DNA of 64,000 bases, taken from contig NZ_VLPS01000001.1 in the NCBI RefSeq assembly GCF_007570865.1, positions 62,001 to 126,000 of the forward strand, read 5' to 3'. Below are positions 1 through 8,814 of the stretch, in pieces (position 1 is the first letter of the stretch; every line of letters begins with the position of its first letter). The notes beneath the pieces are model-generated. The model made no database searches. It was not told where the DNA came from and was given only the letters and a program-made list of their open reading frames with translations. This DNA is from Atlantibacter subterraneus (GTDB taxonomy: Bacteria > Pseudomonadota > Gammaproteobacteria > Enterobacterales > Enterobacteriaceae). The translations under genes and the position numbers were made by a program.

Positions 1-510
1 GCTTCAGTTATGGGTGTAATTCTGGCTGCGGGCGCGGCAAACGCCCAAGACCAGGGCCACGGAAAAGTGACCTTCACGGGCTCCATTATCGATGCGCCAT
101 GCTCAATTAATCCGAACAGTGTTGATCAGACTGTGAATCTTGGACAAATCTCTAACGTGGAACTGGCCGCCAACAACAAATCCGGTACTTCCACGCCGCG
201 TAATTTTGAGATCGATCTGGAAAACTGCGACACCTCAACGCTGAAAACCGTGACCACGACCTTTACCGGCGCGGCGGGTGTGGTCACTGACTCTCTGGGC
301 ATCACCGGTACCGCTAAAGGTGCCAGTATTATTCTGACCGACGGCGGCAGCAACCAGATCAAACTGGGTACGGCGACTGCGCCGCAGTTGCTGCAAGATG
401 GTGACAACACCCTGCTGTTCTCCGCTTACCTGCAAGGTGACGGCGCGTCAGCAACTATCGTCCCGGGCGACTTTACTGCCGTGACTGATTTCACCCTGGC
501 CTATCAGTAA
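1..510 (+). CDS. Major fimbrial subunit (FimA-type pilin), 5' end cut by window
   Basis: The reading frame is open from base 1, so the start and most of the signal peptide lie upstream. What remains is the end of a signal peptide (cleavage near ANA-QDQ) and a full pilin domain. It has the usual Cys pair (APCSIN and ENCDTS) and a C-terminal beta-strand ending FTLAYQ with a penultimate Tyr, the chaperone-recognition motif of chaperone-usher pilins. It is the first visible gene of a fimbrial operon. The hairpin just downstream fits a highly expressed first subunit with reduced read-through. Subunit class is clear; the fimbrial type is not recognised. Confidence 0.88.
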   Translation, partial: ASVMGVILAAGAANAQDQGHGKVTFTGSIIDAPCSINPNSVDQTVNLGQISNVELAANNKSGTSTPRNFEIDLENCDTSTLKTVTTTFTGAAGVVTDSLGITGTAKGASIILTDGGSNQIKLGTATAPQLLQDGDNTLLFSAYLQGDGASATIVPGDFTAVTDFTLAYQ

Positions 511-522
511 TTCTTCCCTGCT

Positions 523-560
523 GGTAAACCCGCACTTCCCCGAGGTGGGGCTGGTTTACC
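523..560 (+). terminator. Intercistronic hairpin after the major pilin
   Basis: Perfect 8-bp arms GGTAAACC (523–530) and GGTTTACC (553–560) enclose a second possible CCCC/GGGG stem. No good U-run follows, so it looks like a partial terminator or mRNA-stabilising stem between the major pilin and the minor genes, not a full stop. The ribosome-binding site of the next gene follows at 569–574. Confidence 0.5.
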
Positions 561-582
561 GCTTTCACGGGAGGCACCTGTG

Positions 583-1125
583 ATGCAATTTATCTATCGC
601 CTGTTGGTGTTTTTTCTGGCCGCAACGGCCTGTACAGCATACTCCGCCACCCCGTCAGAAATACCTGACTACGGTCTGAAAGGGCGAGTTAATCTGAATG
701 GCGTCATATTTAGCAGCGCTTGCGATATCGCCACCGGCGACCATTGGCAGGCAGTAGGGCTGGGCACAGAAACCCGGAGTCATATGAAGCGCTTTGGGGA
801 AGGCGAACCCCAGCCTTTCACTATCCAACTGACCGGTTGCACACTTGACAGCGGCGGTAACGGAACCCCGTGGCAGTATCTGACCGTTACCTTTGATGGC
901 GCGGACAACAAGGGCATGTTTCGGGTTAGCGGGGCAGGGGGCGTGGCGCTGCAATTAACTGATGAAAATGGCCAAATTGTGACGCCAGGCAAAGCCATTC
1001 CTTACCGTGAGGTGGCTGTCGGAGATATCAAACTAAATTATCAGGTGCGGCTCAAAGCCAGCGCCGGGAATTTAGTAATGGGCAGTTATCAAACAACACT
1101 GAGATACAAAGTGGAATACTTTTAA
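583..1125 (+). CDS. Minor fimbrial subunit
   Basis: A 180-residue secreted pilin-like protein. The N-terminal hydrophobic signal peptide ends near AYS-ATP. Two cysteines (SSACDI and TGCTLD) would form the pilin disulfide, and the C-terminus LRYKVEYF has the alternating hydrophobic pattern with a near-terminal aromatic residue. ATG at 583 lies 8 bases after GGGAGG; an in-frame GTG at 580 is a possible alternative start. Its place between the major pilin and the usher suggests an anchor, terminator or adaptor subunit, but that role is inferred from position only. Confidence 0.82.
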   Translation: MQFIYRLLVFFLAATACTAYSATPSEIPDYGLKGRVNLNGVIFSSACDIATGDHWQAVGLGTETRSHMKRFGEGEPQPFTIQLTGCTLDSGGNGTPWQYLTVTFDGADNKGMFRVSGAGGVALQLTDENGQIVTPGKAIPYREVAVGDIKLNYQVRLKASAGNLVMGSYQTTLRYKVEYF

Positions 1126-1171
1126 TTTCAGCAGAAATACTTGCAAGATGACGTAATATTGGACGGCAGCA

Positions 1172-3709
1172 ATGAGTTTAATGATAATTAATAAAAAACG
1201 CCGGGCCGCTACAGCAAAAATAATTAAATTGTCAGCACTGGCTATCTGTATATTTACAGGTATTCGCGCACCGGCAGTTGCCGACGATATTCAATTTAAT
1301 ACCGACGTTCTGGATGTGAAAGATCGCCAGAATATCGATTTGAGCCGATTCTCGCGTCGTGGCTATATTATGCCGGGTGAATATACCTTTAAAATAAAAA
1401 TTAACCAAAATGAACTGGAAGAGCAGACCGTTATGGTTTATGCCTCCGAAAAGGATAAAACCGTTTCGGTCCCCTGCTTTACACCGGATATGGTTGAAAA
1501 ATTCGGCTTTAAAGAAGCATACCAGAAGAAAGTGACACCCTGGCATAACGGCGAATGCCTGGACGTCACGGCGCTGCCAGGCGTGACGGTGACGCCGGAT
1601 ACAGGTGAGAACGTACTGACGGTGAGCGTGCCTCAGGCGTATATGGAGTACATCACGGATAACTGGGTACCGCCGTCAATGTGGGACAACGGTATCCCCG
1701 GCCTGCTGGCCGACTATAACCTCAATGCCCAGAGCCGTCATAACGAAACCGGAAGTGGCGGGGATGACAATACCCTGTCCGGCAACGGCACCTTCGGTGC
1801 TAACTTTGGGCCATGGCGCGCCCGCGCCGACTGGCAGACCAATTACCAGAACAGCAGCGACGATGACAACGGCAGTGGGCAAAAGTCATGGGACTGGAGT
1901 CGCTTCTACCTTTACCGGGCATTACCCGCGCTAAAGGCAAAGCTGACGCTTGGCGAGGACTACGTTAACTCAGACCTGTTCGACAGCTTCCGCTTTACCG
2001 GCGGTAGCCTTGTCTCAGACGATAATATGCTGCCGCCTAACCTGCGCGGCTACGCGCCGGAAGTGACCGGGGTGGCGAAGACCAACGCAAAGGTGACGAT
2101 TTCCCAGCAGGGGCGGGTAATTTACGAGAGCCAGGTGGCGGCGGGACCTTTCGCTATCCAGGATCTGAATAGCGCAGTGGCCGGGACGCTGGACGTGCGT
2201 GTCCAGGAGCAGGATGGCTCGGTGCAGGAATATAAAGTCAACACTGCGAATATCCCGTACCTGACCCGTCCCGGCACCGTGCGTTACAAGTTTTTCGCTG
2301 GCCAGCCCACCGATTACGACCACCACAGCCAGGGCAACACCTTCGGCACCGGAGAGTTTTCCTGGGGTATCAGTAACGGCTGGTCGCTGTACGGCGGCAT
2401 GGTATCCAGTTCGAAATATCTGGCGCTGGCGGTGGGCGTTGGCCGCGACCTGATGGCGCTCGGCGCGCTGGCTTTCGACGTGACCCGCTCGGATGCCAAA
2501 CTTGAGGGCGAGCACCGGCACGGCCAGTCATACCGTGTGAGCTACTCGAAGCGTTTTGATGAGACCGGCAGCCAGGTAACCTTTGCGGGTTATCGTTTCT
2601 CAGAAAAAGATTTTATGAGCTTTAACGATTACCTGAGCTATCGGGCGGATTACGGCGATTACATGCAGAGCAAGGAGATGTACACCATCACCTTCAACCA
2701 GCAGTTCGAGAAGCTGGGCATCAGCGCTTACCTCAACTACTCGCACCAGACCTACTGGAACAGCCCAACGGAGGACCGTTACAGCCTGTCGCTGTCGCGC
2801 TATTTCGATATTGGACGATGGAAGAACATCAACGCCTCGCTGACTGCCTACCGTAACAAGTTTAACGGCGAGAACGACGACGGAATGTATCTGTCGCTCA
2901 GTATTCCGTGGGGTGACAGCGGCACCCTTGGCCTGAACTCGTCGTACAACGGCGACAATAACAGTCATAACCTGAGCTATTACGGCCGGCTGAAAAACGG
3001 CGACAACTATCGCGTAGCGGCGGGCGGCACGGATGATGGCGGTTCGCTCAGCGGCTACTACGACCATTACGGCGATATGGCTGAGGTAACGGGCAACGTC
3101 GATTATCAGCACGGTCAGTACAGTTCGGCGGGCATGTCGCTGCGCGGCGGGATGACCGCGACGCTACAGGGCGCGGCGCTGCATCGTTCCAATACCACTG
3201 GCGGCACCCGGATGCTGCTGGACACCGGCGACGCGGCGAATATTCCGGTCAGAGGTTACAGCAACGTCACTAAAACTAACCGTTTTGGCAAAGCTGTGAT
3301 CACCGAAGTTAACAACTACAGCAAAAACAGCCTGAGTATCGATATTAACAATCTGCCAGACAATGCCGAATCGACGTCGTCCGTCGTTCAGGCGACGCTG
3401 ACAGAAGGGGCTATTGGCTATCGGAAATTCAACGTAGTGACTGGCCTGAAGGCAATGGCGGTTATTCGTCTGGCGGACGGCAGCTTTCCCCCGTTCGGTG
3501 CCAGCGTAAGTAATGCGCAGAACCAGGAGGTGGGCATTGTTAATGACGATGGTCAGGCCTGGCTAAGCGGCCTCAAGCCGGGCGCGGCCCTGAAGGTATC
3601 CTGGGATGGAGACGTTCAGTGCGAGGTGACTCTGCCAGAAAACCTGGCGGTGCAAACCCAGACCGGCAATTTATTACTGCCGTGCCAGCATGGCGCGGCA
3701 CAACTCTGA
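1172..3709 (+). CDS. Fimbrial outer-membrane usher (FimD/PapC family)
   Basis: An 845-residue usher, the usual family length. A signal peptide (to about AVA-DDI, residue 38) precedes the N-terminal periplasmic domain with the typical FNTDVLDVKDRQNIDLSRF opening. Then come the long beta-barrel with the plug insertion near residues 230–330 and the C-terminal domain with a Cys pair (VQCEV and LLPCQH). It accepts chaperone-subunit complexes and polymerises them through the outer membrane. The first 70 bases of the gene are AT-rich compared with the rest. The stop is 6 bases before the chaperone start, so the two are co-translated. Confidence 0.95.
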   Translation: MSLMIINKKRRAATAKIIKLSALAICIFTGIRAPAVADDIQFNTDVLDVKDRQNIDLSRFSRRGYIMPGEYTFKIKINQNELEEQTVMVYASEKDKTVSVPCFTPDMVEKFGFKEAYQKKVTPWHNGECLDVTALPGVTVTPDTGENVLTVSVPQAYMEYITDNWVPPSMWDNGIPGLLADYNLNAQSRHNETGSGGDDNTLSGNGTFGANFGPWRARADWQTNYQNSSDDDNGSGQKSWDWSRFYLYRALPALKAKLTLGEDYVNSDLFDSFRFTGGSLVSDDNMLPPNLRGYAPEVTGVAKTNAKVTISQQGRVIYESQVAAGPFAIQDLNSAVAGTLDVRVQEQDGSVQEYKVNTANIPYLTRPGTVRYKFFAGQPTDYDHHSQGNTFGTGEFSWGISNGWSLYGGMVSSSKYLALAVGVGRDLMALGALAFDVTRSDAKLEGEHRHGQSYRVSYSKRFDETGSQVTFAGYRFSEKDFMSFNDYLSYRADYGDYMQSKEMYTITFNQQFEKLGISAYLNYSHQTYWNSPTEDRYSLSLSRYFDIGRWKNINASLTAYRNKFNGENDDGMYLSLSIPWGDSGTLGLNSSYNGDNNSHNLSYYGRLKNGDNYRVAAGGTDDGGSLSGYYDHYGDMAEVTGNVDYQHGQYSSAGMSLRGGMTATLQGAALHRSNTTGGTRMLLDTGDAANIPVRGYSNVTKTNRFGKAVITEVNNYSKNSLSIDINNLPDNAESTSSVVQATLTEGAIGYRKFNVVTGLKAMAVIRLADGSFPPFGASVSNAQNQEVGIVNDDGQAWLSGLKPGAALKVSWDGDVQCEVTLPENLAVQTQTGNLLLPCQHGAAQL

Positions 3710-3715
3710 CAAACC

Positions 3716-4477
3716 ATGAGTATGAAGATGAAAACGTTAACTCCACCTATCCTTGGCGCGCTGGTGCTGACTTTCGTCGCACAGCAGGCTTCTGCCGCCA
3801 TTGCTCTCGACCGTACCCGCGTGGTGTATAACGGCGGAGAGAAATCGGTAAGCCTGAATATCAGTAATGAAAATAAAAGTCTGCCTTACCTGGCTCAGGG
3901 CTGGCTGGAGGATGTCCAGGGCAACAAAATTACCAGCCCGCTTACCGTGCTGCCGCCGGTTCAGCGTGTGGAGCCAGGGGCGAAAAGCCAGGTAAAGGTG
4001 CAGGCCACGCCAGCCGTTAACAGTCTGCCGCAGGACCGCGAAACCCTGTTTTATTTCAACCTGCGTGAAATCCCGCCGCGTAGTACCAAACCCAATACGC
4101 TACAGATTGCGTTACAGACGCGCATTAAGTTGTTCTACCGTCCGGCGGCCATCCGTCTGGATAACACGCAGGCGGCGGAAGGGGACTGGGTAGAGAAAGT
4201 GACCCTTACACGTCAGGGCGACCGGTTTGTGGTCAGTAACCCGACCCCGTACTTCCTGACCATCGTAGAAGGCGCGCCCTCGGTAAAAGGCAAACCGGTG
4301 GGCTTTAATCCGGTAATGGTCAGCCCGAAAGACAGCGCAACCATTGAGGCGTCCGCCGCCGCGTTCGGCAATACGCCCGTCCTGACCTACGTGAATGATT
4401 ACGGCGGCCGTCCGCAAATTCAGTTCAGCTGTGGCGGCACCACCTGTAACGGGAAACGCGTTCAGGACAAAAAATAA
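3716..4477 (+). CDS. Periplasmic fimbrial chaperone (FGS type)
   Basis: A 253-residue two-domain Ig-like chaperone. The signal peptide ends near ASA-AIA. Domain 1 has the RVVYNGGEKSVSLNI start and the G1-strand region LQIALQTRIKLFYRP that donates a strand to pilins. The short F1–G1 loop (FYFNLREIPPRS) places it in the FGS class. It follows the usher by 6 bases. In-frame ATGs at 3722 and 3728 are alternative starts and would not change the mature protein. It caps and folds the subunits encoded on both sides. Confidence 0.95.
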   Translation: MSMKMKTLTPPILGALVLTFVAQQASAAIALDRTRVVYNGGEKSVSLNISNENKSLPYLAQGWLEDVQGNKITSPLTVLPPVQRVEPGAKSQVKVQATPAVNSLPQDRETLFYFNLREIPPRSTKPNTLQIALQTRIKLFYRPAAIRLDNTQAAEGDWVEKVTLTRQGDRFVVSNPTPYFLTIVEGAPSVKGKPVGFNPVMVSPKDSATIEASAAAFGNTPVLTYVNDYGGRPQIQFSCGGTTCNGKRVQDKK

Positions 4478-4500
4478 CACCGTATGCAAGGAGACGCGCA

Positions 4501-5073
4501 GTGAACGGGATGAAACAACTCGCAGTGACCGGCCTGCTGATGCTGGCAGGCCAGGCAGCGGCGGATGATAAGCCGCTGGTGGATACCGGGCAGCTGTATG
4601 TTTACGGCGACCTGAGGGAAAACACCTGCCGGATGGAGATGGATTCGGCGTGGCAGGAGGTGGACATGGGTTCTACGTCGCGGGCTGAAGTCAATCTGGT
4701 AGGGAAGCCCGCGCGTCCGGTGACGGTCACTGTTTACCTGCGCGACTGTCCTGAACTGGGCAACTGGAGCACCAATATCACGCCGATGACCGAAACCATC
4801 AGCACCATACAACCACCATACAAAGCGCGCTTTATAGCGAAAGCCGATGACAACAATCCGGACCTGGTAAAAGTGACCGGGGCATCGGGCATTGGGCTGC
4901 GTATTCGCGACAGCCGGGGTAAAACCGTGATGTTATCGCGCTACAGCGACACATTCCTGCTGAACCCGGGCCAGAACCAGGTGACCTTTACGCTGACGCC
5001 GGAGCGCACCACTGCGCCGTTTGTCGCCGGGCCGTACCATGCGGTGATTAATTTCAGCCTGATTTATCAGTGA
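4501..5073 (+). CDS. Minor fimbrial subunit
   Basis: A 190-residue secreted subunit. GTG at 4501 is chosen because AAGGAG sits 7 bases upstream; the next in-frame ATG (4510) is too far from it. A signal peptide ends near AAA-DDK. Cysteines occur at ENTCRME and LRDCPEL, and the C-terminus AVINFSLIYQ is a canonical pilin end. The stretch between the Cys pair and the last third is longer and more charged than in the major pilin. Likely an adaptor near the tip, since the adhesin gene follows 28 bases later; this role is inferred. Confidence 0.8.
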   Translation: MNGMKQLAVTGLLMLAGQAAADDKPLVDTGQLYVYGDLRENTCRMEMDSAWQEVDMGSTSRAEVNLVGKPARPVTVTVYLRDCPELGNWSTNITPMTETISTIQPPYKARFIAKADDNNPDLVKVTGASGIGLRIRDSRGKTVMLSRYSDTFLLNPGQNQVTFTLTPERTTAPFVAGPYHAVINFSLIYQ

Positions 5074-5101
5074 AGATAAATGGTGATAAGAGCAACGTAA
5101 A

Positions 5102-6019
5102 ATGAAAAATCATTTTTTTATTTTTTTACTGAGAATACTGTTAATTTTTGTCGCCGGTAACAACGTTGCTAATGCGACGTGTTTAATAGACCCTGATGAT
5201 CCTCCTCAAGTGATTTATCATTATGATTTTGGAAACATTATTGTTCCTCCTAATGCCAGGGTTGGGGATGATCTGGCAACAATGACGCAAGGAGACCCAA
5301 ATGATAGTTCTCTCGAATGTAATGATGATCCAGGAACCATTACTGACTGGATGGTTGCCCCATGGACAACGTTAACCAGCGTTAGCTATACATTTGCAAC
5401 TAATATACCTGGTGTGGGGATAAAGGTAGTGACTGCGGGTGGCTGGCCTTATTCTAATGATGGTAATCCAAGGCAATTTACTCATGGGCGTATGTTGGTT
5501 GGCGCTGCAACTGTTCATTTAATTAAAACCGACGAAATTTTAAATGGCGGTGCGTTAACTACGGGTCTGGTTGGCGAAGTTAGAGATGATTTTAATCATA
5601 ATGTTGTCCAGGTGGTTCTGACCAACGCGACGATTTCTCTCCCGGCCTGCAATCTTAACAATGGCAACCCGATTGACGTAGATTTTGGCAGCGCGGTCGC
5701 CGTCACCGATGTCGCCGCCGGAACAGTGGAAAAATCCATTGATTACACGCTGACCTGTACCTACGACAACTATGGCCTGAAAATGAAAATTCTCGGTACT
5801 CCGGCCAGCTTTGATAACGATCTGCTTCAGACCGATATTAACGAAATGGGTATCAAAATTACCGCTAACGGCACGGCGTTGCCGCTGAATACCGATCTGA
5901 ATTTTGCCTCTGCCGCCGCCAAACCGGCGCTGAAAGCCATACTGACCCAGCAGCCGGGCGCGCGCCTGCCCACCGGGGCCTTTACCGCCAGCGCAACCAT
6001 GAGGGTGGAATATCAATGA
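5102..6019 (+). CDS. Putative two-domain fimbrial tip adhesin
   Basis: 305 residues, nearly twice a pilin. After a signal peptide (to about residue 26), residues 27–170 form a unique N-terminal domain with one Cys pair (C27, C73) and many Asp, Trp and Tyr. Residues 173–305 are an ordinary pilin domain (C183, C219; C-terminal MRVEYQ). A lectin-like domain plus a pilin domain is the layout of FimH-type tip adhesins. The DNA for the N-terminal domain is about 42% GC in the lines I counted, against 53–75% in the lines counted for the pilin domain. The stop overlaps the next start by 4 bases. The ligand cannot be predicted. Confidence 0.72.
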   Translation: MKNHFFIFLLRILLIFVAGNNVANATCLIDPDDPPQVIYHYDFGNIIVPPNARVGDDLATMTQGDPNDSSLECNDDPGTITDWMVAPWTTLTSVSYTFATNIPGVGIKVVTAGGWPYSNDGNPRQFTHGRMLVGAATVHLIKTDEILNGGALTTGLVGEVRDDFNHNVVQVVLTNATISLPACNLNNGNPIDVDFGSAVAVTDVAAGTVEKSIDYTLTCTYDNYGLKMKILGTPASFDNDLLQTDINEMGIKITANGTALPLNTDLNFASAAAKPALKAILTQQPGARLPTGAFTASATMRVEYQ

Positions 6020-6507
6020 AACCTTTCTTAACCGCTTTACTGGTTGCGGCGACGGGCGGTTTAGTTCAGGCCGCCAGCGCTCAGGACGTCAATATGACTT
6101 TTCACGGCACGCTGGTCGCGCCGCCCTGTACCATCAGCAACGGCCAGACCATAGAAGTGGACTTTGGCGACGATCTCGGCGTCGAGAAGATCGACGGGAA
6201 TAACTATAAACAAAACGTCAATTACAGCATCACCTGCACTACCGGTTACACCCCGTATAATCTGGCGGTTGTGGTGGACACAGCCAGCCCGGCTTCTTTC
6301 GACAGCTCGGCAATCCAGACGGATAAACCTGACCTGGGCATTCGTATCCTGGTCGACGGCCAACCGGCGACCTTCGCGCAGCGTGTCGCGGTCAGCGATT
6401 CTACCACGCCGCCTAAGATAGAAGCGGTGCCCGTACAATCCCTCGGCGCGGTGCTAAGCGCAGGCACGTTTGAAGCGTCAATGACATTGCGCGTTGATTA
6501 TATTTAG
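6016..6507 (+). CDS. Fimbrial subunit related to the adhesin's pilin domain
   Basis: A 163-residue pilin with a signal peptide ending near ASA-QDV. Its whole mature part aligns by eye with the C-terminal domain of the preceding adhesin: an IEVDFG / IDVDFG strand, an NYSITCT / DYTLTCT Cys strand, a SPASFD / TPASFD loop, LGIRI / MGIKI, and a GTFEASMTLRVDY / GAFTASATMRVEY end. The two genes probably arose by duplication, with a receptor domain added to one copy. ATG overlaps the upstream stop (ATGA), indicating translational coupling. Confidence 0.85.
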   Translation: MKPFLTALLVAATGGLVQAASAQDVNMTFHGTLVAPPCTISNGQTIEVDFGDDLGVEKIDGNNYKQNVNYSITCTTGYTPYNLAVVVDTASPASFDSSAIQTDKPDLGIRILVDGQPATFAQRVAVSDSTTPPKIEAVPVQSLGAVLSAGTFEASMTLRVDYI

Positions 6508-6515
6508 AGGAAACC

Positions 6516-7043
6516 ATGAAAAAATTTGTTTCCTGTACTGCGGCTTTGCTGTGTCTGGCCGGTAGCCATCACGCCCTGGCGGCGGATAACGTCCATTTTT
6601 CCGGTACGTTAATCGCGATTTCCTGCACTCTGCCGGACAGCGATAAAGATATCACTCTGGATTTCGGCACGGTGATTGAAAAATCCCTTTACCAGTATCA
6701 GCGCACTAAAAGCCAGCCGTTCACTATCCACCTGGAAAACTGCAACCCGGCAATCGCGGGCAGTGTAAATGTCACCTTTCAGGGCATTGCAGACAGCGAG
6801 CTGACCAATTTACTGGCGCTGGACAGCGTCAGCACGGCAAAAGGGGTGGCGCTTGGCCTTGAACTGGCGGACGGCACGCCGTTGGCGATCAATAAAGCAG
6901 CGCCCTGGGTTCCGCTGGCGAGCGGCAATAATAGTCTTAACTTCAACGCTTATATCCAGGCTCTGCCGTCGCAGATCGCAGCCAGGTCACTGACGGCAGG
7001 GGACTTTATCGCTACCAGCACCTTTGTGCTGTCTTATCAGTAA
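6516..7043 (+). CDS. Fimbrial subunit, last gene of the operon
   Basis: A 175-residue pilin with a strong ribosome-binding site (AGAGGA) 8 bases after the previous stop. The signal peptide ends near ALA-ADN. Cysteines lie at AISCTLP and LENCNPA, and the C-terminus is STFVLSYQ. The overall pattern is closer to the major pilin (first gene) than to the two preceding subunits. It may be a second shaft or adaptor subunit. No terminator is evident in the 131 bases before the next gene on the same strand. Confidence 0.85.
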   Translation: MKKFVSCTAALLCLAGSHHALAADNVHFSGTLIAISCTLPDSDKDITLDFGTVIEKSLYQYQRTKSQPFTIHLENCNPAIAGSVNVTFQGIADSELTNLLALDSVSTAKGVALGLELADGTPLAINKAAPWVPLASGNNSLNFNAYIQALPSQIAARSLTAGDFIATSTFVLSYQ

Positions 7044-7174
7044 GATCTTACAGGCAGATAAACAGGTAAAGCGGATTAAGGCTCGCCGCCTTTGATGAAT
7101 AAAAGGGTAACGGTCTGTGGTTCGCCAGTTATCTTTCAGGTTAATAAAGCGAACATTTAATAGACGTTGTTAAT

Positions 7175-8782
7175 ATGCGATCTCTTTTTTTATTTCTCGC
7201 GCTCTGTCTGATGGGGATGTATATCCCAGGCTCAGGCGGTTCAGGCGTGGCGTTACCTTATAATTTACTGCTTATTGGCTGGTCAGGCTTAGTCTTACTT
7301 ACCCTGACATTTATAAAAAAAAGTCACGCGCTGCGAGCTGAGCGCCAGCCTCTGGTGACTATCGGTTGCCTGCTGTTGCTGCTGCCATGGCTGATCCAGG
7401 CCAGAGGCAACCCCGGCGTCTGGGGATTGTTGGCAGCGCTGATACTGTGGCTATGGCTGCTGCTTCAGTCATTCGGGCCGCAACAAAAGCAGTGGATTTT
7501 ATCAGCGATATTCGTGCTGGCGATTTGCCAGTGCGCAATCAGTATTATTCAGGTGTTCTTCCCAGCCCTGGCGGTGCGGTGGTTTGAGTTTGACTGGCTA
7601 CGCAACCATGGGCGTCCCTACGGCATTTTCCAGCAGGTTAATCTGTTGGCCAGCTTTCTGGCGACCGGGCTGGGATGCGGATTTTTGTTACTTATGCGGG
7701 AGGCCCGCCGTCGCTACACCTCTGTTTTGATCGCGGGACTGGGGCTGCTGGCATTTTGCCTCACGTTAAGTCAGTCGCGGGCTGGTGCCATCGGCGCAGG
7801 GAGTATCGTGGCGATCCTGATAGTTATACAAGGATGGAAAAGTCCGCGCCGCATAGTTATCGCTATAGCGGCGATGGCGTTTTGCGTGGCGGCGGGGTGG
7901 TATATCACCCGTCATGTGCAGATATGGGTTAACGGCCAGCCGTATTTACTGGCGCGCGAGTACGGTACCTCCACCCATGAGCGCTGGCATATTCTGACCA
8001 TCAGCTGGCAAATGATCCTGCAAAAGCCCTGGTTCGGCTGGGGCTACGGCACATTTGAATACCAGTTCAGTCGCTATGTACTGGCGCATCCCGAACTGCC
8101 CTATACCTATTCCAGTATCGTGACCCACCCGCATAATGAATTGATTTACGCCTGGTTTCAGGGCGGGATTACGGCGGTGACTGGCGTGATGACCCTGTTT
8201 TTCGGCTGGATGGTTATGGTGATCCGCGCTATGCGGCGTAGCCGGTTGGCGGTGGGATATACGATGCTGATCGTCCCCCTGCTGGTTCACCTGAATCTGG
8301 AATACCCTTTTTATCAGTCATTTATTCATCTGGCGTTGTTTATTGTATTGCTGCGTCTGGGATGCGCTGAAATGGCGCAACCGGAAACGCGCGCGGCGTT
8401 ATACCCGTCGCGCGTGGGTTACGTCGTATCCGGCATGGCGCTATTAGCGTTCAGCGTCACCGGTTTATATGCCAACCGGCAACTCACTACGCTGGAAAGA
8501 AATGGGTTTAGCGGTTTTCCGGTGCCTGCGCCCTGGTACTTCGCCAGCCAGTTTGAGCGTGCTGATTTCGATGCGATGGTGGCGCGGTTGATACGCTATA
8601 ACCAGTCCCGGGATGAGAGTGAACTCGACAGATTTATGCAGCAGGCGCAGCGCTGGTCGCTACGGCATAACGATAAAAACGTCTGGCTCAGTATGATGAT
8701 GATTGCCCGATATCGTGGTGAAACAGAAAAGGCGTTGCAGATGCAGGCGTTGTACCGTCGGTTGTTTCCGCTCCAGCAATAA
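7175..8782 (+). CDS. PglL/WaaL-like O-oligosaccharyltransferase or O-antigen ligase
   Basis: A 535-residue polytopic membrane protein with about a dozen hydrophobic segments and a large periplasmic loop. It shows the family signatures: RPYGIFQQVN (147–156), the PglL-type Gly/Gln/Asn motif; SQSRAG (199–204); QKPWFGWGYGTFE (283–295); and THPHNELIYAWFQGG (317–331), with the His-Asn site of the Wzy_C domain. After residue 430 a soluble tail resembles the Wzy_C_2 region. Such enzymes move lipid-linked glycans onto protein Ser/Thr or onto lipid A-core. No waa or wb genes are nearby; the neighbours are pilin genes on the same strand. Substrate unknown. Confidence 0.75.
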   Translation: MRSLFLFLALCLMGMYIPGSGGSGVALPYNLLLIGWSGLVLLTLTFIKKSHALRAERQPLVTIGCLLLLLPWLIQARGNPGVWGLLAALILWLWLLLQSFGPQQKQWILSAIFVLAICQCAISIIQVFFPALAVRWFEFDWLRNHGRPYGIFQQVNLLASFLATGLGCGFLLLMREARRRYTSVLIAGLGLLAFCLTLSQSRAGAIGAGSIVAILIVIQGWKSPRRIVIAIAAMAFCVAAGWYITRHVQIWVNGQPYLLAREYGTSTHERWHILTISWQMILQKPWFGWGYGTFEYQFSRYVLAHPELPYTYSSIVTHPHNELIYAWFQGGITAVTGVMTLFFGWMVMVIRAMRRSRLAVGYTMLIVPLLVHLNLEYPFYQSFIHLALFIVLLRLGCAEMAQPETRAALYPSRVGYVVSGMALLAFSVTGLYANRQLTTLERNGFSGFPVPAPWYFASQFERADFDAMVARLIRYNQSRDESELDRFMQQAQRWSLRHNDKNVWLSMMMIARYRGETEKALQMQALYRRLFPLQQ

Positions 8783-8785
8783 TCA

Positions 8786-8808
8786 AAGAGGGCGCGGAGC
8801 GCCCTCTT
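8786..8808. terminator. Hairpin between convergent ligase gene and rnk
   Basis: Ten-bp perfect arms AAGAGGGCGC and GCGCCCTCTT with a GGA loop lie between the convergent stops at 8782 and 8815. U-runs are short on both sides, so efficiency is uncertain. Confidence 0.6.
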
Positions 8809-8814
8809 AATGGA

